Origin: RYN-230 sp963723595
Lineage (GTDB): Bacteria; Actinomycetota; Actinomycetes; Streptosporangiales; Streptosporangiaceae
Length of the DNA: 64,000 nucleotides
Direction of reading: 5' to 3'
NCBI GenBank assembly: GCA_963723595.1
Contig: CAVRRQ010000010.1
Location: 124,001 to 188,000 of the forward strand
The translations under genes and the position numbers were made by a program. Below the pieces are notes generated by a model that saw only the letters and a program-made list of their open reading frames with translations, was not told where the DNA came from and ran no database searches. Positions within the stretch are counted from its first letter, which is position 1; every line of letters begins with the position of its first letter. Positions 55,440-64,000 of the stretch are shown here, in pieces.

Positions 55440-55847
55440 GGATCGCCGCCACCGCCTAGGGCTGAGCATCGACCAGGGAGCCGTGCCGCCCCCTCGGCGT
55501 AGCGCAGCGGCCGACAAGAAATGCCAGGCGCCCATAAGCAGCCAGAAGCCGCCGAGCATCCAGGCGACGGCACCGGGGGCGCCCAGCAGCCACGCGGCCA
55601 GGAACCCCGCGCCTGCGATGGAGTACAGCCAGCCCGCCCTGACGTAGCGCCGCGCGTCACCCGCCGGGAGCCACCACGGCCTCTTCGCTGCCTTCCGCGC
55701 CGCGGAATGGGCGCCATCGTCCATGACCTGCTGGAAGAACTCGGGCTGCTGAACGGGGCCCGGATCGGCGTCTGGCACGGGAGTCAGCTGCCCCGCGGCC
55801 CGGCAGGCAAACGGGTCAGGGCCGGGGCCAGGCGGCGAACTGCTCAC
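55401..55847 (-). CDS. Small membrane protein of unknown function
   Basis: 148 residues if started at GTG 55847; ATG 55724 (MDDGAHSAARKAAKRPWWLP) is a better start in sequence context. Two adjacent membrane helices (GWLYSIAGAGFLAAWLLG, VAWMLGGFWLLMGAWHFL). The last ~14 residues are translated from the terminator hairpin, so a lost base may have moved the true stop (a TAG lies in another frame at about 55455). Confidence 0.5.
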   Translation of the reverse strand: MSSSPPGPGPDPFACRAAGQLTPVPDADPGPVQQPEFFQQVMDDGAHSAARKAAKRPWWLPAGDARRYVRAGWLYSIAGAGFLAAWLLGAPGAVAWMLGGFWLLMGAWHFLSAAALRRGGGTAPWSMLSPRRWRRSCHSRPGPRAGRL

Positions 55848-56472
55848 GCAGCCGGGTGACGTCCGCCGGGGTGAGCCCGTAGCGGCTGAACACGCCGTCG
55901 GGCATCCGGTCCAGCTGCGCGCCCGCGTCAGCGAAGTCGCGGTCCTGCAACCCGGGATCCATCCGCCGGGCGAAGCCGGTCAGCTGCTCGACGGAGTAGC
56001 GCTGGAGCGCGGCGGCCGTGTCGATGTAGTCGCGTGGCTCCACCCGGCTGGCCAGCGCGCAGACCTTGGACCCGGCCAGGTCCTCGAGGTCCAGGACCGG
56101 GCCGACGTCCATGGTCACCGGCCCGCGGGTCCGGTCGAAGTACGCCATCTGCAGCATTGTCTGCTGCCCGCCGGGAGCGGTGATGACCCATTCGGCGAGT
56201 CCCTCGCCCATCCCGTAGAAGATGTCCTCGAGGCCGCCGGCCTGGTCCCGGCGCTCGGTCTCGAAACCAGCCTGGCGCAGGGCGTCTTCCACGGCGCCGG
56301 CGGCGTCGGTCACGGCGGTTTCCTGGTCGCTGAATAGGTCGACGTCGTCGGTGGGACGGTCGATGATCCCGTGTGCGATGAGGGCGTTACCGCCGGCCAG
56401 CGCGAACCCGTGCCGGGCGGCCGTGCGCAGCGCGATCGTGGCCACCTCGCGCTGGAGGGCGTCGATCGGCAT
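55816..56472 (-). CDS. Nucleotidyltransferase, AbiEii/MenT-like toxin family
   Basis: 218 residues. The signature FALAGGNALIAHGIIDRPTD, followed by DVDLFSD, carries the glycines and paired aspartates of AbiEii-type nucleotidyltransferases; then TMDVGPVLDLEDLAGSKVCA and EPRDYIDTAAALQRY are typical. Toxins of this family add nucleotides to tRNA or other targets. The small gene directly upstream is its likely partner. ATG 56472. Confidence 0.85.
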   Translation of the reverse strand: MPIDALQREVATIALRTAARHGFALAGGNALIAHGIIDRPTDDVDLFSDQETAVTDAAGAVEDALRQAGFETERRDQAGGLEDIFYGMGEGLAEWVITAPGGQQTMLQMAYFDRTRGPVTMDVGPVLDLEDLAGSKVCALASRVEPRDYIDTAAALQRYSVEQLTGFARRMDPGLQDRDFADAGAQLDRMPDGVFSRYGLTPADVTRLREQFAAWPRP

Positions 56473-56494
56473 CAGGGAAGTTCGGCGGCCAGCA

Positions 56495-56854
56495 TCAGGC
56501 CGCGGGGACCGCGGCGCCCCGCAGGGCCGGGTGCTGCTCCTCCCACGCCTGGCGCACGCCGCTGGGCACGAACAAGCCCGGCCAGAGCGAGAGCAGCATG
56601 TCCTCGTTGAGGTAGGCCAGGTCCGCCGGGGTGCTGGCCTCGCGGAGCACGATCTGGTACATCCAGGCCAGCATGCCCGGCTGATCCAGGTCGAAGGTGC
56701 GGTCCGGGTACCAGAACAGCCAGATCGGCAGCTCGACGGTCCCGTGCACGGGCCCCCGCAGGTCAGCCAGGCTGGCCGCGACCAGGACCGCGCGCCCAGG
56801 ACGCGACGCATGGCGGCGCCTGGGTGCGGCGGCTTGCACGGTGGCCATGCCCAT
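56495..56854 (-). CDS. Small partner protein of the nucleotidyltransferase
   Basis: 119 residues from ATG 56854 (56848 and 56911 are alternatives). Contains LADLRGPVHGTVELPIWLFW, YPDRTFDLDQPGMLAWMYQI and LNEDMLLSLWPGLFVPSGVR, then EEQHPALR. No named domain recognised, but this order of small protein plus AbiEii-like nucleotidyltransferase is common in actinobacteria. Gap of 22 bases to the transferase. An antitoxin role is inferred from position only. Confidence 0.65.
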   Translation of the reverse strand: MGMATVQAAAPRRRHASRPGRAVLVAASLADLRGPVHGTVELPIWLFWYPDRTFDLDQPGMLAWMYQIVLREASTPADLAYLNEDMLLSLWPGLFVPSGVRQAWEEQHPALRGAAVPAA

Positions 56855-56937
56855 TACAGTACCCGTTCCGGTTCCGGTCCGCCCGGGCCGGCGTCCCTTT
56901 TTCTCAAACACACTAGTTACCGGGGATCCAGGGCCGC

Positions 56938-56952
56938 GATAAGACCGTTATC
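56938..56952. promoter_or_regulatory. Dyad in the divergent promoter region of the nucleotidyltransferase pair
   Basis: GATAAGACCGTTATC: arms GATAA / TTATC with a 5-base spacer, in the only AT-rich stretch between 56854 and 57041 (CTTGTTCTAATTCTAGCATT follows it). Confidence 0.4.
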
Positions 56953-57040
56953 TTGTTCTAATTCTAGCATTGAGCTGTGCTGGCGCCCAGGGTGCTCCGA
57001 TCGCGGAATGATCTGCGGCGGGCGGGCGGTTGCCGCTGAC

Positions 57041-57709
57041 ATGACAACTGCAGGTTTCATCGGAAGCGGAATGATCGGCGGTACCGTGGCGCGGCTGAGC
57101 GTGGCCGCCGGGTACCAGGTAGTGCTCAGCAACTCCCGCGGCCCGGAGACGCTGAAGGACCTCGTCGAGGAGCTCGGCCCGCTGGCCAGCGCGGCGACCA
57201 GCGAGGAAGCGGCGGCCGCGGGGGACCTGGTGGTGGTCAGCGTCCCGCTGCACGCCTGCCCCCACCTCCCGGCCGGTGCGCTGGCCGGCCGGACCGTGCT
57301 CGACACCGGGAATTACTATCCGCAGCGCGACAACCAGATCCCCGAGCTCGAGAGCGGAGCACTGACCAGCAGCGAGTGGCTGCAGCGGCAGCTGCCCGGG
57401 GCTGAGGTCGTGAAGGTGTTCAACAACATCTTCTTCAAGCACCTGCGGTCGCTGGCCCGCCCGGCCGGCGCGGCTGACCGGAGCTACCTGCCCATCGCCG
57501 GCGATGACGCGGCGGCCAAGGCCGCGGTGACGGAGTTCCTCGACGCGATCGGCTACGGGGCGGTCGATGCCGGGACGCTGGGCGAGAGCTGGCGCCAGGA
57601 GCCCGGGACCCCCGCCTACGGCGCCCCGTACGGGCCGTTCGAGGATGAGGCGGGCCATCCGGCCAGCGCCGACGTGATCCGCGCGGCTCTGGCCGAGGCC
57701 ACCCGGTAG
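57041..57709 (+). CDS. NADPH-dependent F420 reductase-type oxidoreductase
   Basis: 222 residues from ATG 57041. NADP Rossmann motif AGFIGSGMIGGTVARLSV, then LSNSRGPETLKDLV (2'-phosphate-binding NSR), DLVVVSVPLHACPHLP, TVLDTGNYYPQRD and VVKVFNNIFFKHL, as in the F420-dependent NADP reductase/NpdG group. It may interconvert NADPH and F420H2, though related proteins use other substrates. Single gene. Confidence 0.82.
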   Translation: MTTAGFIGSGMIGGTVARLSVAAGYQVVLSNSRGPETLKDLVEELGPLASAATSEEAAAAGDLVVVSVPLHACPHLPAGALAGRTVLDTGNYYPQRDNQIPELESGALTSSEWLQRQLPGAEVVKVFNNIFFKHLRSLARPAGAADRSYLPIAGDDAAAKAAVTEFLDAIGYGAVDAGTLGESWRQEPGTPAYGAPYGPFEDEAGHPASADVIRAALAEATR

Positions 57710-57758
57710 CGCCCCGGGCCGACAGGCCCGGCGGCGGACCGCGCCCCGCCATGACAGT

Positions 57759-57794
57759 GTGCGGAACCCGCTGCCGGGGCAGCGGGTTCCGCAC
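57759..57794. terminator. Hairpin between convergent genes
   Basis: Perfect 17-bp arms GTGCGGAACCCGCTGCC and complement separated by GG, 50 bases after the oxidoreductase stop. Confidence 0.8.
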
Positions 57795-57819
57795 CCTCGT
57801 GACGAAGATCATCGGCGCG

Positions 57820-58125
57820 TCAGTGGGCACTCGGGGCCAGTTCGCGGCGGCGCCCGGTCCGCATCCGGTCCAGCAGCACTGCGACCGCCGCGGCGATCAT
57901 GGCGGCCGCGACCACGAACAGGGCGATCTGCCAGCCCGGGGTGCCGCCGACCGTGACAGTGTGGACGGTCGCGGGAACGGCCGTGGTGCTGCTCGTGTCC
58001 CCCTTACCCGGCAGCGGCACCTCGCTGGCGAAGGCCGCGGGTGCGGCGACGAGCCCGGCGAGCAGGGCGGCTGCCGCGATGCCGAGGCGGGTGGCGTGAC
58101 GGACGATCCGGCGGATGGTGGTCAT
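57820..58125 (-). CDS. Small membrane-anchored extracellular protein
   Basis: 101 residues. Basic N-terminus and signal-like helix (LGIAAAALLAGLVAAPAAFA), a Thr/Ser/Val-rich outer segment (SSTTAVPATVHTVTVGG), then a membrane helix (WQIALFVVAAAMIAAAVAVL) and a positively charged cytosolic end (DRMRTGRRR). No known family. It follows the DUF4242 gene on the same strand by 72 bases. Confidence 0.65.
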   Translation of the reverse strand: MTTIRRIVRHATRLGIAAAALLAGLVAAPAAFASEVPLPGKGDTSSTTAVPATVHTVTVGGTPGWQIALFVVAAAMIAAAVAVLLDRMRTGRRRELAPSAH

Positions 58126-58197
58126 GACGTCTCCTTGATGCTTGAAGGTCGATGCGTTGAGGGTTGAAGGTTGTGGTTCGCCAGGTCCAGGCGAGGC

Positions 58198-58449
58198 TCA
58201 GGTGCCTTCCTGCACCTGGAAGATCTCGTCGGCGAGCAGGCCGTGGGCTTCCTTGTGGACGGTCGCCGCCGCGTCTGCGGATGGCGCCTCGACCAGGCAG
58301 AAGACCTTGCCCTGCTGCTCGTCCACCCAGTAGCGCAGGTAACGCACGTCGTGCTGGCCCTGGGCCTGCAGGTCGGCCTTGTGGGCCTCGGCCACGTCGC
58401 TGCAGGCGACACCGCCGGAGATGGTGTGGATGTCCATGTAGAGCGGCAT
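58198..58449 (-). CDS. DUF4242 protein, nickel-binding SCO4226-like
   Basis: 83 residues: PLYMDIHTISGGVACSDVAE, HDVRYLRYWVDEQQGKVFCL, VEAPSADAAATVHKEAHGLL and ADEIFQVQE. This is a ferredoxin-like DUF4242 protein; a Streptomyces homologue (SCO4226) binds nickel. Often encoded beside LuxR/AAA regulators, as here, where it is divergent from one. Confidence 0.85.
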   Translation of the reverse strand: MPLYMDIHTISGGVACSDVAEAHKADLQAQGQHDVRYLRYWVDEQQGKVFCLVEAPSADAAATVHKEAHGLLADEIFQVQEGT

Positions 58450-58549
58450 CGCGCTCCTCCTTGATCTGGCTGGCTCTCGGGTGACCGGGGCCCATTGACT
58501 GACTCGGGATGAACGTATGGCCGTACCCCCGGGCGGCGGATCGGGAGCG

Positions 58550-58625
58550 GTTCCCCAGATTGCGAAGCGGCGTTCCCCAGTTTTCACCCCGACCGCCCCA
58601 ATGACGTTCTGCCTGCTAGCGCTAG
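58550..58625 (+). promoter_or_regulatory. Direct repeat and dyad upstream of the LuxR pair
   Basis: GTTCCCCAG at 58550-58558 and 58572-58580, spaced 22 bases (two helical turns), then the palindrome CTAGCGCTAG at 58616-58625, 12 bases before the start. The direct repeats are a candidate activator site. Confidence 0.5.
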
Positions 58626-58636
58626 GCGCAGCGGTC

Positions 58637-61258
58637 ATGGACACTGAGGATGTGCCGCTGTTGGAACGGGAAGCGCAGCTGGCCTCACTGGCGGAGTACG
58701 CCGGGGAGGCCCGCCGTGGCGATGGCCGGATGGTGCTCGTCGCCGGTGAGGCGGGCGTAGGGAAGTCGGCGCTGGTCGAGCAGGTGCAGCGCGACCTGCC
58801 GGACGCGAGCTGGTTCTGGGGGGCCTGCGACGGGCTGTTCACTCCCCGGCCGCTCGGCCCGCTGTTCGACATCGCGGCCAAGCTCGGTGGCGAGCTGCTC
58901 GAGCTGTGCCGCGCGGACGCTCCCCGCGCGGACCTGTTCGCCGCCCTGCTGCGCCAGGTCAGCGAGCCGGGCGAGCTGCGGGTCCTGGTCGTGGAGGACA
59001 TCCACTGGGCGGACGAGGCCACCATCGACCTGCTGCGCTTCCTGGGCCGGCGCATCCGGGACGCCAACGTCCTGCTCATCGTCACCTACCGGGACGAGGG
59101 CCTGGGCGCCAGCCGATCCGCTCCGCATCGCGCTCGGCGATCTGGCTACCCAGCGGTCTGTCCGGCGGATCGGGCTCGCCCCGCTCTCAGCGGATGCGGT
59201 GCGGGTGCTGGCCGCGGCGACCAGGGCCTCGACGCCGACCGCGCTGCTACCGGCTGACCGGCGGGAACCCCTTCTACGTGACCGAAGTCGTGCAGTCCGG
59301 GATGGGCGAGATTCCCGCCTCGGCCCGCGACGCGGTCCTGGCCCGGGTGTCCCGGCTGAGCGCTGGCGCCCGGGAGGTGCTGGACGCCGCCGCCCTGATC
59401 GGCACCCGGGTCGGCTTCCCGCTGCTGACGTCGGTCAGCGAGGCCACGCCGACGGCGGCGGACGAACTCCTCGCGTCGGGGCTGCTGGCCGGCGATGGCG
59501 CCGGTCTGAGTTTCCGGCATGAGATCGTCCGGAGGGCGGTGGAAGGGGCCATCCCGCCCCTGCACAGCGGGCGCATTCACGCCCGGATCCTCGGCGCCCT
59601 CCGCGACCGCGGCTGTGACGACGAGGCCCGGCTGGCCTTCCACGCCGAGGCGGCCGGGGACGGCCCCGAAGTGCTGCGTTACGCCCCCGCCGCCGCCCGC
59701 CGGGCGGCCGCGCTGGGCGCCCACCGCGAGGCCGCCGTCCAGTTCGAGCGGGCCCTCCGGTTCTCCGGCGGGCTGGATCCCGCGGCGGTGGCCGGGCTCT
59801 ACGACGGGCTGGCCGCGGAGCTGGGGCTGCTGGACCGCTGGCAGGATGCGGCCGGCGCCCTGGAGCAGGCGCTCGGCCGGTGGCGTCAGGCCGGCGACCG
59901 GCGCCGCGAGGGCGCCGCGCTGCGCCGGCTCTCCCGCACCATGTGGCGGCTGTGCCGTGGCCCGGAAGCCCTCGCCGCGGCCGAGGCGGCCGTGTCGCTG
60001 CTCGAACCGCTGGACCCGAGCGCCGAGCTGGCCTGGGCGTACGTGAATCTGGGCAGCCGGCGGATGGATGACGGCCAGTACGAGGTGGCCGCCGGGCTGA
60101 CCCGGCGGGCCGGGGCCATCGCCGAGTCGCTGGGTGTGCCCGAGGTGCTCAGCGAGGCGCTCAACACCCAGGGCTGTGCCCTGGCGTGCCTGGGTGGTGA
60201 GTGGACCGGGCCGATGGAGCGCGCGCTGGAGATCGCGGTGACCGAGGGCCTGCAGGAACAGGCGGGCCGGGCGTTCGCTAACCTCCACGTCCTGTACTGC
60301 AGCGAGCTGCGGTTCACCGAGGCCGATCCGTACTTCGCGGACGGCGTGGCCTACTGCGACGAGAACGACATCGGGACGTTCGGCATCTGCCTGCGCGGCG
60401 AGCACACCCGCACCCTGGAAATGCTGGGCCGGTGGGACGAGTCGGCCGCGCTGAGCCGGGAGCTGCTCGACCCGGAGCGGGGCTTCGCCGGTCAACCGGA
60501 TCAACCCGCTGACCAGCCTGGGCACGATCCTGGCCCGCCGCGGCGAGCCCGGCGCGCAGGAACACCTCGACGAGGCGATGCGGTCCGCGGACGGGACGAC
60601 CATCCCGTCACACATCCTGCGCGTCCGGCTGGCCCGGGCCGAGGCCTGCTGGCTCCAGGGCCGGGACGCCGACGCGCGGCGCGAAGCCGAGCTGGCCGAT
60701 GACGTGTCCACGGACGACGACCGCTGGGAGCGCGGCATGATCGCCGTCTGGCTCCGGCGCACCGGTTCGGCCCGCCCGCCGCGAGGTGAGCTCGCCGAGC
60801 CCTACCGGTTCCTGGCCGGCGGCGACTGGAAGGAGGCCGCGCACGCCTGGGCCGGGCTGGGCTGCCGGTACGAAGCTGCGCTGGCCCTGCTGGCAGTCCG
60901 AGGCAGGAGGCCCCGATGCGCGACGCGCTGAGATGCCTTCACCGACCTCGGTGCGCCGGCCGCCGGCCGGCGTCGGCCCGCCAGACGATGCGCGAGCTCG
61001 GCGTCCGGTCCATCCCGGCCGGGCCGCGCGCCGCGACGCGGGCCCATCCGCTGGGGCTGACCCGCCGCGAGCAGGAGGTGCTCGGCCTGATCTGCGCGGG
61101 CCATACGAACGCGGAGATCGCCGGGCAGCTGTTCATCTCGGCGAAAACCGTCGATCATCATGTCTCGGCCGTGCTGGCCAAGCTGGGCGTGCCCGACCCG
61201 CGAGGTCGCCGCATCCCAGGCCGCCCGGCTCGGCCTGGCCGGCCTGGCGGAAAGGTAG
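58637..61258 (+). CDS. LuxR-family ATP-dependent regulator (first of a tandem pair), frame broken
   Basis: About 874 residues. N-terminal AAA domain: Walker A VAGEAGVGKSALVEQV, Walker B LVVEDIHWADEATIDLL, and LTGGNPFYVTEV. TPR-like middle region, then C-terminal HTH LTRREQEVLGLICAGHTNAE and SAKTVDHHVSAVLAKLGV, ending LGLAGLAER at the TAG 61256-61258. Frame changes near 59110, 59250, 60490, 60905 and 61195. LAL-type regulators activate degradation or secondary-metabolite genes in response to ligand and ATP. ATG 58637 or GTG 58652. Confidence 0.85.
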
Positions 61259-61265
61259 CGCTGAC

Positions 61266-63865
61266 GTGCTGTTGGAACGGGAAGCGCAGCTGGCCGCGCT
61301 GGCCAGCTACGCGGGGGAGGCCCGGAAGGCCCAGGGCCGGCTGGTGCTCGATCGCCGGCGAGGCGGGCGTGGGCAAATCCGCACTGGTCGAGCAGGTGCA
61401 GCGGAACCTGCCCGGCGCGAGCTGGTACTGGGGGGCGTGCGACGGGCTGTTCACCCCGCGGCCGCTCGGGCCCGCTGTTCGACATCGCCGCCAAGCTCGG
61501 CGGTGAGCTCCTCGAGCTGTGCCGCGCGGATGCCCCCCGCGAAGACCTGTTCGGCGCCCTGCTGCGTCAGGTCAGCGAGCCGGATGCGCTGCGGGTGGTG
61601 GTGGTGGAGGACATCCACTGGGCCGACGAGGCCACCATCGACCTGCTGCGGTTCCTGGGCCGCCGGATCCGGGACGCGACGGTGCTGCTCATCGTCACCT
61701 ACCGGGACGACGGGCTGGCCGCGGGTGACCCGCTCCAGCTCGCGCTGGGAGACCTGGCCACCCACCGTTCCGTGCGGCGGATCAGCCTCGGCCCGCTGTC
61801 CGCGGGCGCGGTGCAGGTCATGGCGGCCGGCAGCGAACGGGAAGCGGCCTCGCTGCGCGAGCTGACCGGCGGGAACCCGTTCTACCTGAGCCAGGTGATC
61901 GCGGCCGGGGATGGAGGCGAGATCCCGGCGTCGGCCCGGGACGCGGTGCTGGCCCGGGCCGCCCGGCTGGGCGGCAGCGCCCGCACGGTGCTGGACGCGG
62001 CCGCGCTGACCGGCACCCGGGTGGAGTTCCCGCTGCTGGAGTCGGTGACCGAGTGCCCTGCCGTCCGCGGTGGACGAGCTGCTCGCCGCCGGGCTGCTCA
62101 CCGGGGACGGCGCGGCGCTGAAGTTCCGGCACGAGATCGCCCGGCTGGCCGTGCAGGACGCCGTGCCCGCGCACCGCCGGGGCATCATCCACGCCCGCAT
62201 TCTGGATGCCCTGCGCCGGTCCGGCGGCGACGACGACGCCCGGATGGCCTTCCACGCGGAAGGCGCGGGGGACGGCCCGGCGGTGCTGCGCTACGCGCCC
62301 GCCGCCGCGCGGCGCGCCGCGGAGCTCGGCGCCCACCGCGAGGCTGCCGCCCAGTACGAGCGGGCGCTGCGGTTCGCGGACGGGGCCGACCCCGCCGCGG
62401 CCGCCCGCCTGTACGACGCGTTCGGCTACGAGGCCTCGCTGCTGGACCGCTGGCAGGACGCGGTCGAGGCCCGCGAGCGCGCGCTCGCCCTGTGGCGCGA
62501 GGAAGGTGACCAGCGGCGCGAGGGCGACACGCTGCGCTGGCTGGCGTGCGCGCTGAACGCGGCGAGCCGGGGCAGCGAAGGGCCGTGCCGCGGCCGCGGC
62601 CGCGATAGCGCTGCTCGAACCGCTGGGACCAAGCCCGGAGCTGGCCTCGGCCTACAGCAGCCTCGCCGCGCTGCGGATGGTCAACTACGAGCACGCGGAG
62701 GCGATCGAGCTGGCCCACCGGGCCGCAGGCCATCGCCGGGCCGCTGGGCCGCACCGACATCGTCAGCGACTCGCTCAACACCGAGGCCTGTTCCCTCCAG
62801 GGGATCGGCGGTGACTGGGCCGCCACGATGCGCCGGGCCCTGGATACCGCGGTGAGCGGCGGTCATGAAGCTCAGGTGGGCCGGGCGTACGTCAATACCT
62901 ACGCCATGTACGTCGACGAGAAGGACTTCGCCGGCGGGGAGGCGTACTACACCGACGGCGTGGCCTACTGCGACGAGCACGACCTCACGTCCTACTCGAT
63001 CTTCCTGCGCAGCCAGCGGACCAACATGCTGGAGAAGACCGGGCGCTGGGACGAGGCCGTGGCCGTGGCCGGGGAACTCCTGCTCCGGGGCGGCCCGTCG
63101 CCAGGCATCCGGCTGTGCCCGCTGAACCGGCTCGGCACGATCCGGGCCCGCCGGGGTGAGCCCGGGGTCTGGGAGTGCCTGGACGAAGCCGTCGGGTACG
63201 CCGACGGCGCGCGAGAGGCCCAGAACATCGTGCCCGTCCGGCTGGAGCGGGCCGAAGCCCGCTGGCTCGAAGGCGACCAGGCCGCCGCGCTCCGCGAGGC
63301 CGAACTGGCCTGCGACTCAGGCGCCGGCTGTGACCAGTGGGGACGTGGCGCGCTCGCCGTCTGGCTGGCGCGCACCGGTTCCGGCCGGAGCCTGCCTGCG
63401 GACGTCGCCGAGCCCTACCAGCGCCAGCTGGACGGCGACTGGGCCGGTGCGGCGCGTTTCTGGCAGGACCTGGGCTGCCCCTACGAGGCCGCGATGGCGC
63501 TGCTGGACAGCACGGAGGAGGACGACCTGCGTGAGGCCCTGCAGATCCTGACCGGCCTCCGCGCCGCCGCCGTCATCCGGGTGGCCCGCAAGAAGATGCG
63601 CGCCCTCGGTATCCGGTCCATCCCGGCGGGCCCGCGCACCGCGACCCGCGAGCACCCGCTCGGCCTGACCCGCCGCGAGCACGAGGTCCTCGACCTGATC
63701 GTGGACGGGCGGACCAACGCGGAGATCGCCGGGCAGCTGTTCATCTCGGCCAAGACCGTCGACCACCACGTGTCGGCCGTGCTGGCCAAGCTGGGTGTCC
63801 CGTCCCGCAGCGTGGCCGCGTCGGAGGCGGTCCGGCTGGGCCTGGCCCGCGCGGCCCGGGCCTGA
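61266..63865 (+). CDS. LuxR-family ATP-dependent regulator (second of a tandem pair), frame broken
   Basis: About 866 residues, beginning at GTG 61266 with LLEREAQLAALASYAGEARK, very like the first copy. GEAGVGKSALVEQV is recovered across a shift near 61345; VVVEDIHWADEATIDLL, ELTGGNPFYLSQVIAA and the HTH LTRREHEVLDLIVDGRTNAE with SAKTVDHHVSAVLAKLGVPS follow. Other shifts near 61470, 62060, 62580 and 62725. The C-terminal third (62828-63865) is intact. The two genes are 7 bases apart and clearly paralogous. Confidence 0.85.
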
Positions 63866-63869
63866 CCGG

Positions 63870-63888
63870 CCCAGCCGGCCCGGCTGGG
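63870..63888 (+). terminator. Short hairpin after the second LuxR gene
   Basis: CCCAGCCGG / CCGGCTGGG arms with a single-base spacer, 5 bases past the stop. Weak evidence on its own. Confidence 0.4.
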
Positions 63889-63953
63889 CGTTGATCCTGC
63901 CCAGCGGGCCCGCTCTGAGACCGGGCCCCAGCCCCCGCTAGCCAAAACCCCCG

Positions 63954-64000
63954 CTAGCCCCAGACGTTGACGCGGACCGGCCTGATCGTCACGACGACGC
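63954..64000 (-). CDS. C-terminal end of a minus-strand gene (cut by window edge)
   Basis: Reading leftward, the frame VVVTIRPVRVNVWG ends in a TAG at 63954-63956. Alternating valines and the final WG look like the last beta-strand of a secreted glycan-active protein, but 14 residues are too few to assign. Confidence 0.3.
   Translation of the reverse strand, partial: VVVTIRPVRVNVWG

Overview
This is a very GC-rich window with dense genes on both strands, GTG starts, 1-14 base overlaps between neighbouring genes and terminators made of long GC hairpins without U-tracts. With an F420-type oxidoreductase, a TIGR03086 (maleylpyruvate isomerase-like) protein, split LigD modules, UTRA-type GntR regulators and many MFS/ABC exporters, it points to a soil-type actinomycete (Actinomycetota). 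Order or genus cannot be read from the sequence. No rRNA, tRNA, CRISPR array, integrase or insertion sequence was found.

The most notable region is 11.9-26.6 kb, a bacterial microcompartment (BMC) locus. A divergent amino acid/amine permease (11877-13412) faces a long plus-strand operon: class III aminotransferase-like phospho-lyase, CoA-acylating aldehyde dehydrogenase with a C-terminal encapsulation-type helix, a tandem-domain shell protein (BMC-T), an unknown BMC-associated protein, a pentameric vertex protein (BMC-P), a hexameric shell protein (BMC-H), a second BMC-T, an APH-fold amino-alcohol kinase, a short-chain dehydrogenase and a GntR/UTRA regulator. That set matches the mycobacterial/rhodococcal aminoacetone (1-amino-2-propanol) compartment, often called RMM. 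It is followed without a break by a B12-dependent propanediol dehydratase (large and medium subunits fused, then the small subunit) and a dehydratase reactivase. Both branches would release propionaldehyde, which the shared aldehyde dehydrogenase would turn into propionyl-CoA. Inferred reading: a dual-input propionaldehyde organelle. Long hairpins lie in or between several of its genes.

Layout elsewhere. 0-3 kb: methyltransferase tail, truncated TPR regulator, cupin, phospholipase-D remnant. 3-12 kb: an unusual one-ORF fusion of two sensor modules and a response regulator, a GntR/UTRA regulator, a secreted alpha/alpha-barrel protein, a membrane protein, an isoprenylcysteine methyltransferase-like protein and PadR. 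26.6-31 kb: a secreted discoidin/GH64-like protein and an ABC-2 exporter. 31-41 kb: SDR, zinc alcohol dehydrogenase, two MFS exporters, LigD phosphoesterase, GNAT acetyltransferase, XRE-cupin regulator, lipB, alkA-type glycosylase, amidohydrolase, ArsR. 41-47 kb: Phd/PIN toxin-antitoxin pair, then a TetR regulon (flavin monooxygenase, TetR, acyl-CoA synthetase) tied together by two near-identical operators. 47-55 kb: secreted phosphoesterase, several acyl-CoA metabolism fragments, beta-lactamase-fold hydrolase, SRPBCC-YCII fusion, LigD polymerase. 55-64 kb: nucleotidyltransferase (AbiEii-like) pair, F420 oxidoreductase, nickel-binding-like DUF4242 protein and two tandem paralogous LuxR/AAA regulators.

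Quality caveat: more than twenty genes are broken by apparent single-base frame changes in otherwise well-conserved proteins, mostly in G/C runs. This looks like uncorrected indels in a draft or metagenome assembly. A few genes instead carry large truncations or internal deletions (2097, 34642, 42480, 50515, 51330), which may be real decay or misjoins. Coordinates of frame-broken genes span the whole inferred gene.
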